Part shown: in pieces, positions 1 through 4,324 of the stretch | Position numbering within the stretch: the stretch's first letter is position 1 | Layout of the letters: every line of letters begins with the position of its first letter | Source of the DNA: Smithellaceae bacterium | GTDB lineage: Bacteria > Desulfobacterota > Syntrophia > Syntrophales > Smithellaceae | DNA length: 5,070 nt | Reading direction: 5' to 3' | Assembly: GCA_028704195.1 (NCBI GenBank) | Contig: JAQVLL010000177.1 | Coordinates: 1-5,070 of the forward strand | Notes under the pieces: model-generated | Seen by the model: the letters and a program-made list of their open reading frames with translations, nothing else | Databases searched by the model: none | What the model was told of the DNA's origin: nothing | Program-made: the position numbers and the translations under genes

Positions 1-285
1 GAAAACGCTATTGAGCATGCCTTCGTCCTTTGCCGCGAAGGGCAGATCACACCGCATTGCCTTCCGGAAGCAATGCTCGGAAAGCTCAATCCCCCGTCAG
101 CGCCGCTCGGTGTCGGCGGTGCCCTCCGAACGATGGAGGCCAAGGCCATCCTCGATGCACTGTCAAGAAACCGCAACAATCGGCTGGCCACCGCCCGCGA
201 ACTGGGCATGCACAAAAGCACGCTTTTTAGAAAAATCAAAGTCCTGGGTATCGACCTGCCCCCGACAGACGGCCGGTCGCGGTAA
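1..285 (+). CDS. Sigma-54-dependent Fis-family transcriptional activator, C-terminal fragment
   Basis: Frame 1 is open from the window edge to a TAA at 283-285, giving the last 94 residues of a larger protein. The opening ENAIEHAFVLC and the ITPHCLP that follows match the end of the AAA+ domain in NtrC-type enhancer-binding proteins. Residues about 45-84 form a Fis-type helix-turn-helix: AILDAL, then NRLATARELGMHKSTLFRKI. Such proteins bind upstream activating sites and remodel sigma-54 RNA polymerase using ATP. The sensory domain and the GAFTGA loop lie outside the window, so the signal cannot be read. Its position directly before a sigma-54-type promoter and a NifX-like gene suggests it is the local activator, as in Desulfovibrio orp loci. 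Family assignment is firm; the specific target is inferred. Confidence 0.93.
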   Translation, partial: ENAIEHAFVLCREGQITPHCLPEAMLGKLNPPSAPLGVGGALRTMEAKAILDALSRNRNNRLATARELGMHKSTLFRKIKVLGIDLPPTDGRSR

Positions 286-290
286 AAACG

Positions 291-306
291 GCGATTTTAA
301 AGTCGC
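291..306. promoter_or_regulatory. Candidate upstream activating site 1 (imperfect palindrome)
   Basis: GCGATT-TTAA-AGTCGC is a 16-bp palindrome with one mismatched pair. It lies 5 bp past the stop of the activator gene and about 150 bp upstream of the -24 element. It shares the AGTCGC half-site and the TTAA core with a second palindrome whose centre is 43 bp downstream. Dyads at this distance are typical binding sites for sigma-54 activators. It could instead be part of a weak terminator for the activator gene. Confidence 0.45.
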
Positions 307-332
307 ATACTTGCTACGCCGTTTATTCCTAG

Positions 333-350
333 AGTCGCTTTAATGCGACT
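333..350. promoter_or_regulatory. Candidate upstream activating site 2 (palindrome)
   Basis: AGTCGC-TTTAAT-GCGACT has perfect 6-bp arms around a 6-bp AT-rich centre. Its centre (341.5) is about 43 bp, or roughly four helical turns, from that of the first palindrome (298.5), so both would face the same side of the DNA. The right arm, as ATGCGACT (343-350), is also the exact inverse of AGTCGCAT at 301-308, which allows an alternative 8-bp stem. Activator binding is the favoured reading. A weak terminator is the alternative, because the sequence after 350 is only modestly T-rich. Confidence 0.5.
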
Positions 351-390
351 ATTTTAGATTCAGTCCTTGCAGGTTTATGAAAAATAAATT

Positions 391-403
391 CATCAAGTAT
401 TTG
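391..403 (+). promoter_or_regulatory. Candidate IHF binding site
   Basis: CATCAAGTATTTG matches the IHF consensus WATCAANNNNTTR at every specified position except the first. It lies in an AT-rich tract between the two palindromes and the -24 element, where IHF commonly bends DNA so that a bound activator can reach sigma-54 polymerase. The consensus is short, so position and context carry much of the weight. Confidence 0.5.
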
Positions 404-446
404 AACTCATACATAATAATAATCAATATAGAGTAAAATACGAATC

Positions 447-462
447 TGGCATGCAAAATGCT
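447..462 (+). promoter_or_regulatory. Sigma-54 (-24/-12) promoter of the NifX-like gene
   Basis: TGGCATG-CAAA-ATGCT compares with the consensus TGGCACG-N4-TTGCW. It differs at two positions and keeps the invariant GG (448-449) and GC (460-461) at the required 12-bp offset. Counting from the -12 C (461), the predicted transcription start is about 473. The upstream sigma-54 activator gene, paired palindromes and IHF-like site all support it. Sigma-54 control of an adjacent NifX-like operon is known for the Desulfovibrio orp genes; its use here is inferred. Confidence 0.72.
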
Positions 463-473
463 GAATCTTAAAG

Positions 474-890
474 ATGATGGGTGAAAGACAACAAAAAATT
501 GCCTTGGCCGTGTGGGGCGAGTTGATTTCTCCCGTTTTTGATTCGGCAAGAACGGGTTTAATCGCCGAGATTGAAGACGGTAAAATAGTTTCCACCCGCA
601 CGGAGAGTTTGGGGCCGGAATTGCCGTATTCGCGCGCGAAGAGACTGTCCGGGTGGGGCGTTCAGGTTTTGATCTGCGGGGCGATTTCCGTGGAGTTTGC
701 AAGGATGCTGGAAAGTTTCGGCATTTACGTGATCGGGTTTGTCTCCGGCAACGCGTGTCAGGTGCTCGACGCCTATCTGGCAGGAACGCTGATCAGAAAC
801 GCTTACGCCATGCCGGGTTGCGGTAGAGGTCCAGGACAGGGTGCACGCCGAGGCCCAAGACGCCTGCGATTCCGCGGCGGCAGGGGATGA
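474..890 (+). CDS. NifX/NifB-like (MTH1175, COG1433) dinitrogenase Fe-Mo cofactor-type cluster-binding protein
   Basis: This is a 138-residue protein of the ribonuclease H-like fold family that includes NifX, NafY, the NifB C-terminal domain and the orange protein (ORP). These bind or carry metal-sulfur clusters in the cytoplasm. Matching segments are KIALAVWGELISPVFDSA (8-25), the core LICGAIS (67-72), GNACQVLDAYLAG (92-104) and MPGC (113-116). Cys68, Cys95 and Cys116 are possible ligands. After MPGC the tail turns Gly/Arg-rich (about 117-138). An in-frame TGA at 462-464 limits the start to ATG 474 or 477, and neither has a Shine-Dalgarno sequence. With the sigma-54 start predicted at about 473, the mRNA would be essentially leaderless. 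The neighbours (activator, DUF5320 protein, ferredoxin) suggest an ORP-like role, perhaps with a Mo-containing cluster. Family is firm; the bound metal is unknown. Confidence 0.87.
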   Translation: MMGERQQKIALAVWGELISPVFDSARTGLIAEIEDGKIVSTRTESLGPELPYSRAKRLSGWGVQVLICGAISVEFARMLESFGIYVIGFVSGNACQVLDAYLAGTLIRNAYAMPGCGRGPGQGARRGPRRLRFRGGRG

Positions 891-931
891 GCAAAAAAAG
901 AAATTTTTCAAAAAAATGAAAGGAGAAGGTT

Positions 932-1306
932 ATGCCTAGAGGAGACAGAACAGGTCCTGCGGGGATGGGACCGATGACAGGAAGAGCGGCGGGATATTGC
1001 GCAGGTTATGCGGTACCCGGATTTGCCAATCCGGTTGCAGGCCCTGGTTATGGTTTCGGTTTTGGCCGTGGAATGGGTTTAGGTTTCCGTGGAGGCCGGG
1101 GTGGCGGCCGGGGCGGACGCTGGGGTGTTCCCTACGCCGGATACGGTTATGGTTACGCAGTTCCGGCAGCAGCGCCATACGCTGCGGCGCCTACGCGCGA
1201 GCAGGAAATTGATGCGCTTCAGGGTCAGGCCAGGTATTTTGAAGATGCCCTTGCGGATATCAAAAAACGACTGGGTGAGCTAGAGACCGAAAATACCACG
1301 AAGTGA
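932..1306 (+). CDS. DUF5320-like Gly/Arg-rich small protein with C-terminal coiled coil
   Basis: This 124-residue protein begins MPRGDRTGPAGMGPMTGRAA followed by GYCAGY, the N-terminal signature of DUF5320 proteins that usually accompany NifX-like genes in anaerobes. Cys23 is its only cysteine. Residues about 36-66 are rich in Gly, Phe and Arg, with GGRGGGRGGRW near 54-64. A Tyr/Ala/Pro stretch follows (about 67-87). Residues about 89-121 are charged and heptad-like (EQEIDALQGQ, IKKRLGELE), suggesting a short coiled coil for oligomerisation. AGGAGA at 921-926, five bases before ATG 932, is a strong ribosome binding site. The 41-bp gap to the gene before it suggests one transcript. The function of this family is not established; a structural or scaffold partner of the cofactor protein is a guess. 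Confidence 0.82.
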   Translation: MPRGDRTGPAGMGPMTGRAAGYCAGYAVPGFANPVAGPGYGFGFGRGMGLGFRGGRGGGRGGRWGVPYAGYGYGYAVPAAAPYAAAPTREQEIDALQGQARYFEDALADIKKRLGELETENTTK

Positions 1307-1314
1307 GCGCAGTG

Positions 1315-1335
1315 TGATGGTTTTCGCGTCCATCA
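1315..1335 (+). repeat. Small inverted repeat after the DUF5320-like gene
   Basis: TGATGG (1315-1320) and CCATCA (1330-1335) form a 6-bp stem with a 9-base loop, starting 9 bp after the stop codon. The bases that follow are A-rich rather than T-rich, so it is a poor intrinsic terminator. It may serve as a 3' mRNA end or processing structure, or may be chance. Confidence 0.3.
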
Positions 1336-1422
1336 AAGACAATAAATGATGTAGTGCGTGGTTTTAACTGTGCCTGATAAAGCGAAAACCCGCGCAAATT
1401 TTATTGAGACAATGATTACAGC

Positions 1423-1462
1423 GGTTGAAACCCCGAGGCACGTTGGCTTCGGGGTTTTGATC
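1423..1462 (+). terminator. Intrinsic terminator or attenuator hairpin ahead of def
   Basis: AAACCCCGA (1428-1436) pairs with TCGGGGTTT (1449-1457). A G-U pair and two G-C pairs extend the stem inward, and weaker pairs extend it outward to about 1423/1462. The loop is about six bases (1440-1445). Only four T residues follow the G run (1455-1458), so termination may be partial. It sits between the DUF5320-like gene and def, only 24 bp before the def start. I see no convincing promoter after it, so def and the ferredoxin gene may depend on read-through. The rest of the 180-bp gap (1307-1486) holds only the small inverted repeat and the def ribosome binding site. Confidence 0.62.
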
Positions 1463-1475
1463 CGGCACTCATTTC

Positions 1476-1479
1476 AGGA
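1476..1479 (+). promoter_or_regulatory. Ribosome binding site fixing the def start at 1487
   Basis: AGGA seven bases before ATG 1487 supports that start. The reading frame is open further upstream to a GTG at 1358, but that extension would translate the hairpin and has no family similarity. Confidence 0.65.
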
Positions 1480-1486
1480 TCAGACA

Positions 1487-2011
1487 ATGCAACCGAAAGA
1501 GCCGTCATTGAGTTTAAAAATTTTCCCCGATGCGGTTTTGCGAGCGCTTTGTGACCCGGTGGAAACCTTCAACGTTCAGCTTCGTGAATGGACGGACGAG
1601 ATGTTCGAGATCATGCGCAAAAGCGATGGCATCGGTCTGGCTGCACCTCAAGCCGGAATATCCAAACAATTGTTCGTTTGCGGCATCGAAAATGACTCGC
1701 TTTGTCTGATCAATCCGACAATTATTCAGGCGGAAGGCAGCCCGGTGGATATGATCGAAGGATGCCTGAGTTTGCCGGATATACATGTCAAGGTCAATCG
1801 CAACGACCGGATTGTCGTAGCCGGTTACGATAACCGGGGAAGAAAAATGCAGTATGGTTTGACTGGATTATGGGCACGTGTGGTTCAGCATGAAATGGAT
1901 CACCTCAAGGGGGTACTGATTTGTGACTACGGAGAAAATGTAAATCTTGATGAGCAGAATAGTGGTTTAGATGCCGCTGATTCTGCAAACGAAACCAAAC
2001 AAAGTCTTTGA
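1487..2011 (+). CDS. def: Peptide deformylase
   Basis: The 174-residue product removes the formyl group from the initiator Met of new proteins at the ribosome. All three family motifs are intact: GIGLAAPQ (48-55), EGCLSLP (91-97) and QHEMDH (134-139). The metal ligands are Cys93, His135 and His139, Glu136 is the catalytic base, and Gln55 is present. The length matches bacterial deformylases, with a slightly long, acidic and polar C-terminal tail (about 148-174). The start at 1487 was chosen for its AGGA site and because KIFPDAVLR then falls near residue 11 as usual. The gene lies between the DUF5320-like and ferredoxin genes, not beside fmt as is common for the housekeeping copy, so it may be a second copy. 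Function is near certain; the reason for its placement is unknown. Confidence 0.96.
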   Translation: MQPKEPSLSLKIFPDAVLRALCDPVETFNVQLREWTDEMFEIMRKSDGIGLAAPQAGISKQLFVCGIENDSLCLINPTIIQAEGSPVDMIEGCLSLPDIHVKVNRNDRIVVAGYDNRGRKMQYGLTGLWARVVQHEMDHLKGVLICDYGENVNLDEQNSGLDAADSANETKQSL

Positions 2012-2042
2012 CGAAAGAGATGAACGTCATTGCAAATAAAAA

Positions 2043-2047
2043 AAGGA
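2043..2047 (+). promoter_or_regulatory. Ribosome binding site fixing the ferredoxin start at 2054
   Basis: AAGGA ends six bases before ATG 2054. The frame is open back to a TTG at 2030, but that codon has no comparable site, so the ATG is preferred. Confidence 0.7.
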
Positions 2048-2053
2048 AAACCC

Positions 2054-2527
2054 ATGAGACGGGAACGATTGAACACGGTTAAAATTAATGAAAGCGAATG
2101 CACCGGCTGCGGGTTGTGCGTTGACGCCTGCCCGGTAAAAGCCATTACGGTGGACGAGGTGGCAAAAATTGATGAGGGTCTCTGCACCGGCTGTTGTGTA
2201 TGCATGGATGAATGTCCCAACGACGCCATTTATCTGGCGAAAAAAGAACCTGTGCCGGCGTTTCAGCCGAAGGACGCGCCGGCTTTTTCGCGCATATCCG
2301 AACGGCCAGCCTCGGGATTTTTTCTCCGGCCGCCATCGGACAGGCAGGCGGTGGGCTTCCAGCAACCGGCCTCTGGCGGCGGGCTTTTAAAGCAGGTATA
2401 TGACTTTTTCGACACGTCCAACCGTTCCGGTCAGGGACAAAGGCAGGGTGCAGGCCGCGGACAGGGTCGCGGGTTGGGTCGCGGACAGGGCCGGGGCAGA
2501 GGCGGGGGAAAAAGACGGGGTGCGTGA
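2054..2527 (+). CDS. 2[4Fe-4S] ferredoxin-like protein with long Gly/Arg-rich C-terminal tail
   Basis: The protein has 157 residues. The N-terminal 60 form a bacterial-type ferredoxin with two complete cluster motifs: Cys16, 19, 22 and 26-Pro, then Cys44, 47, 50 and 54-Pro. Cys48 is an additional cysteine. It should carry electrons in the cytoplasm. Residues about 61-115 are a Pro/Ala-rich, probably disordered linker (KKEPVPAFQPKDAPAF). GLLKQVYDFFDTSNR may be a short helix, and about the last 30 residues are repeats of GRGQGRG and similar, strongly basic. Normal two-cluster ferredoxins are only about 55-80 residues, so about 95 residues are added. It starts 42 bp after def and probably shares its transcript. 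As a partner of the NifX-like protein it could supply electrons for cluster assembly; this is inference. Confidence 0.9.
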   Translation: MRRERLNTVKINESECTGCGLCVDACPVKAITVDEVAKIDEGLCTGCCVCMDECPNDAIYLAKKEPVPAFQPKDAPAFSRISERPASGFFLRPPSDRQAVGFQQPASGGGLLKQVYDFFDTSNRSGQGQRQGAGRGQGRGLGRGQGRGRGGGKRRGA

Positions 2528-2602
2528 GCAAAGCCGCCTCTGAAAAACGCAGATAACGAAAAACTATTTTACATTTAAGTCTTTTGACAGACCGTTCCGG
2601 TC
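2421..2602. repeat. Pair of 12-bp repeats, ACCGTTCCGGTC
   Basis: Identical copies lie at 2421-2432, inside the ferredoxin gene, and at 2591-2602, in the convergent gap. The second copy, with the preceding G, forms a small hairpin GACCG-TTC-CGGTC (2590-2602) followed by AT-rich sequence. It could be a weak terminator between the converging operons. No other clear terminator is seen in 2528-2619. Confidence 0.35.
2456..2490 (+). repeat. Direct repeat within the ferredoxin tail
   Basis: CGCGGACAGGG occurs at 2456-2466 and again at 2480-2490, a period of 24 bp (eight codons) encoding a repeated RGQGRGLG-like unit. It suggests that the tail grew by in-frame slippage or duplication. Confidence 0.7.
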
Positions 2603-2619
2603 GCATTATCTTTAATTTA

Positions 2620-3372
2620 TTACTTCAGATGTTCAGGCCCAATGGTGCTGCCCGCGCCCAGCGCGATGAAGTGATCCCCGTATTGGCGGGAGAAAAGTTT
2701 TCTTGCCCTCTCGCCGCTGCAATGCGATGCGGCTGCATAACGGACACCCAGCGTTTTAAACCGCTCAGTGATATTTAAAATTTCGTCATCCCTGTTATGG
2801 AGCAGGTGAAAGCCGCCCATGACGAGTGCGATGTCGTCTTTTGGAAGGATTTTTTTAGCGGTTTCGACGATCCGGACAATGCCGGGATGCGCACAGCCGG
2901 TAATGACCACCGTACCTGCTTCCGTTTGCACCAGCGCCGCCTGCTCCTTCACCGGACCGTCGAGTTCTCCCGTTGTAAAAAGGCCGGGCAGAATTTCATC
3001 CGCCCCGTCAACGTCAATGATTCGAGCGCCGTATCGCTTCATGTCCTCCTGAAAATGGACGGAAAACGAACGAGGAACAAAAACCCGGAGATCGCGTCTG
3101 GCGCTCAAAATCGCGTAGATGCCGCCCACATGATCCCAGTGCTGGTGTGAAATCATCAGAAGGTCAATGGATGCGGGTTCGATGCCCAGTCTCGCCATAT
3201 TGTGCGACAAAACAACTCCATCGCTGCCCGTGTCAAAGAGAATATTTTTGCCGCCATGCGCGATGAGGCAGGCAAAACCCCAGGAAGCTTCCAGGTCTTC
3301 GCGGGTTGTGTAGTTGTCGCAAATCACAGTGATGAACGGGTGTGCCTTCGTTTCGGTATGTCGCGTTATCAT
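2620..3372 (-). CDS. MBL-fold metallohydrolase, COG1237-type
   Basis: This 250-residue metallo-beta-lactamase-fold protein has ligands in the expected order: Asp47 in LFDTG, the HQHWDH motif (His76, His78, Asp80, His81), His162 in TGCAHPGI, His189 in GGFHLL and His217 in ASHCSGE. TGCAHPGIV and SHCSGERA are typical of COG1237, the family of enzymes related to the dihydropterin-aminobenzene phosphate synthase of methanopterin synthesis. The true substrates of most bacterial members are unknown. The length is normal and no signal peptide is seen. The ATG at 3372 lies 11 bp after the stop of the NifU-like gene and has no good ribosome binding site, suggesting translational coupling. Such genes are often found near NifX-like and Fe-S assembly genes in anaerobes. 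Fold is certain; the reaction is not. Confidence 0.9.
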   Translation of the reverse strand: MITRHTETKAHPFITVICDNYTTREDLEASWGFACLIAHGGKNILFDTGSDGVVLSHNMARLGIEPASIDLLMISHQHWDHVGGIYAILSARRDLRVFVPRSFSVHFQEDMKRYGARIIDVDGADEILPGLFTTGELDGPVKEQAALVQTEAGTVVITGCAHPGIVRIVETAKKILPKDDIALVMGGFHLLHNRDDEILNITERFKTLGVRYAAASHCSGERARKLFSRQYGDHFIALGAGSTIGPEHLK

Positions 3373-3383
3373 AGTCTTGTCGT

Positions 3384-3827
3384 TTATTTTTTCTTTCCGA
3401 TGGCGTAATCCCGCAGGGCCTTGTGAAACGTGTTGGCTGCCAGAAGCGCGCAGTGCTGCGAATCTTCAGGCATGCCGCCCAGATACTCCAGGATGCTGCT
3501 CTGATTGATTTTCAGGCATTCCCGAACCGGTCGGCCTTTGGCCATCACCGTTGCGGCTGTCCCCGCGGCGTGAGACGTCAAGCAACCGTCCGTCGTGTAA
3601 CGGATATCGTCAATCTTATCGTTCCGAACTTTCAGGAACATCTCCATTGTATCGCCGCAGGGGCCTTTGATCTTGGCGTAGCCGTCGGGTTTATCCAGAC
3701 TGCCGTAGTTTCGCGGATGGTTCCCATAGTCCATAACGCGTTCGGAAATACCGCCCGTGATCTTTTCCATCAGAAGATCGATCATTTCCTTTTTGATTTG
3801 TTCGTCATCTTTGTGTTCCTGTTCCAT
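3384..3827 (-). CDS. NifU/IscU-like Fe-S cluster assembly scaffold
   Basis: The 147-residue protein matches the IscU/NifU N-terminal domain, on which [2Fe-2S] and [4Fe-4S] clusters are built. HPRNYGSLDKPDG (37-49) is the usual opening. The ligand set is complete: Cys57 and Asp59 in GPCGDT, Cys82 in DGCLTSHAAGTAA, and His125-Cys126 in QHCALLAAN. The helix after Cys82 has SHAAGTAA instead of the usual Ser-rich stretch, a variant seen in stand-alone anaerobic scaffolds. An extra charged N-terminal segment (1-30) precedes the domain. AAGGAG (3835-3840), seven bases from the ATG, sets the start. No cysteine desulfurase or NifU C-terminal domain is nearby. Together with the MBL gene downstream and the convergent NifX/ferredoxin genes, it suggests local metal-cluster assembly. 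The family call is firm. Confidence 0.93.
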   Translation of the reverse strand: MEQEHKDDEQIKKEMIDLLMEKITGGISERVMDYGNHPRNYGSLDKPDGYAKIKGPCGDTMEMFLKVRNDKIDDIRYTTDGCLTSHAAGTAATVMAKGRPVRECLKINQSSILEYLGGMPEDSQHCALLAANTFHKALRDYAIGKKK

Positions 3828-3895
3828 GTGACAACTCCTTGCACCCTGTTAAAATATATTGCCGTCCATCAACTCTACCCGGCGGCGATTATCCG

Positions 3896-4294
3896 TTAAA
3901 GAATTTTCTTGCCCGCATCCGGGCCGCTTTTGACAAGATACACATCGGTAATTTTACCTACGATCGCCGACTTTGGCTTGAGCGTTTCTTTGATTCCCCG
4001 TACCCATTCGACGTTCTGACGGAAAATTTCGTCGTCCGTGTGGATGGTAATATCCGCCTTGATCTGAAATCCGCCTTTTTCTCCCCACCAGGCCAGCGCG
4101 ATTTTCGGGTTTTCCTTCAGGTTCGCCAGTGTCTTTAAGAAAAACTGATCTGAAATAAGCAGCGTTTCATCATTCAGGAATTTGAACGCCCCAATCGGCG
4201 CCACGTTGGGTGTACCGTCTTTTGACGCCGTTGAAAGGAAGGCGATTTTTGTGCTTTTCAAACTCTCTTTGATTTCTTCTGAAACTCTAACCAT
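3896..4294 (-). CDS. Pyridoxamine 5'-phosphate oxidase-like flavin-binding split-barrel protein
   Basis: This is a small protein of 132 residues. The opening IKESLKSTKIAFLSTAS, then DGTPNVAPIGAFKFL and ETLLISDQFFLKTLANL, and the following NPKIALAWW are the normal pattern of the PNPOx-like split barrel. Such proteins bind FMN or F420, or in some cases haem, usually as dimers. Members have varied reductase or detoxifying roles, so a pyridoxal function should not be assumed. A start at ATG 4294 is set by GGAGGA at 4302-4307. The frame runs back to a TTG at 4312, but that would overlap the ribosome site. It follows uppP by 30 bp and precedes the NifU-like gene by 68 bp, so it may be in one operon with both. 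Substrate unknown. Confidence 0.87.
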   Translation of the reverse strand: MVRVSEEIKESLKSTKIAFLSTASKDGTPNVAPIGAFKFLNDETLLISDQFFLKTLANLKENPKIALAWWGEKGGFQIKADITIHTDDEIFRQNVEWVRGIKETLKPKSAIVGKITDVYLVKSGPDAGKKIL

Positions 4295-4301
4295 GAAATA
4301 T

Positions 4302-4307
4302 TCCTCC
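4302..4307 (-). promoter_or_regulatory. Ribosome binding site fixing the split-barrel protein start
   Basis: GGAGGA on the minus strand, seven bases before ATG 4294, is a near-perfect Shine-Dalgarno sequence and rules against the upstream TTG at 4312. Confidence 0.8.
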
Positions 4308-4324
4308 GACAAGAATTTTTTGCG

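Noticed and set aside
401..432. Sigma-70-like promoter ahead of the NifX-like gene (TTGAAC then CAATAT or TATAGA)
   Set aside because: The -10 match is weak or the spacing is wrong, in an AT-rich tract where such matches are common. The sigma-54 element is much stronger.
349..911. Minus-strand open frames opposite the promoter region and the NifX-like gene
   Set aside because: They have no family similarity or ribosome sites, and they overlap a well-supported gene on the other strand.
1437..1452. Second sigma-54-like element, AGGCACG then TTCGG, before def
   Set aside because: The -12 position lacks the required GC and the sequence is part of the hairpin.
1358..1486. Upstream extension of def from a GTG at 1358 or an ATG at 1412
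   Set aside because: The frame is open, but it would translate the terminator-like hairpin, has no ribosome site and adds residues unlike any deformylase. ATG 1487 has an AGGA site and family-normal length.
2145..2606. Long minus-strand open frame opposite the ferredoxin gene
   Set aside because: It arises from the GC-rich repeat of the RG tail; the ferredoxin cysteine motifs decide the coding strand.
2584..2612. Sigma-70-like promoter, TTGACA then TATCTT with 17-bp spacing, reading rightward
   Set aside because: The -35 is perfect but the -10 is poor, and it would drive only antisense transcription into the MBL gene. Probably chance, though antisense RNA cannot be excluded.
3423..3899. Plus-strand open frame opposite the NifU-like gene
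   Set aside because: The opposite strand encodes a scaffold with all ligand residues and a good ribosome site; this frame is its shadow.
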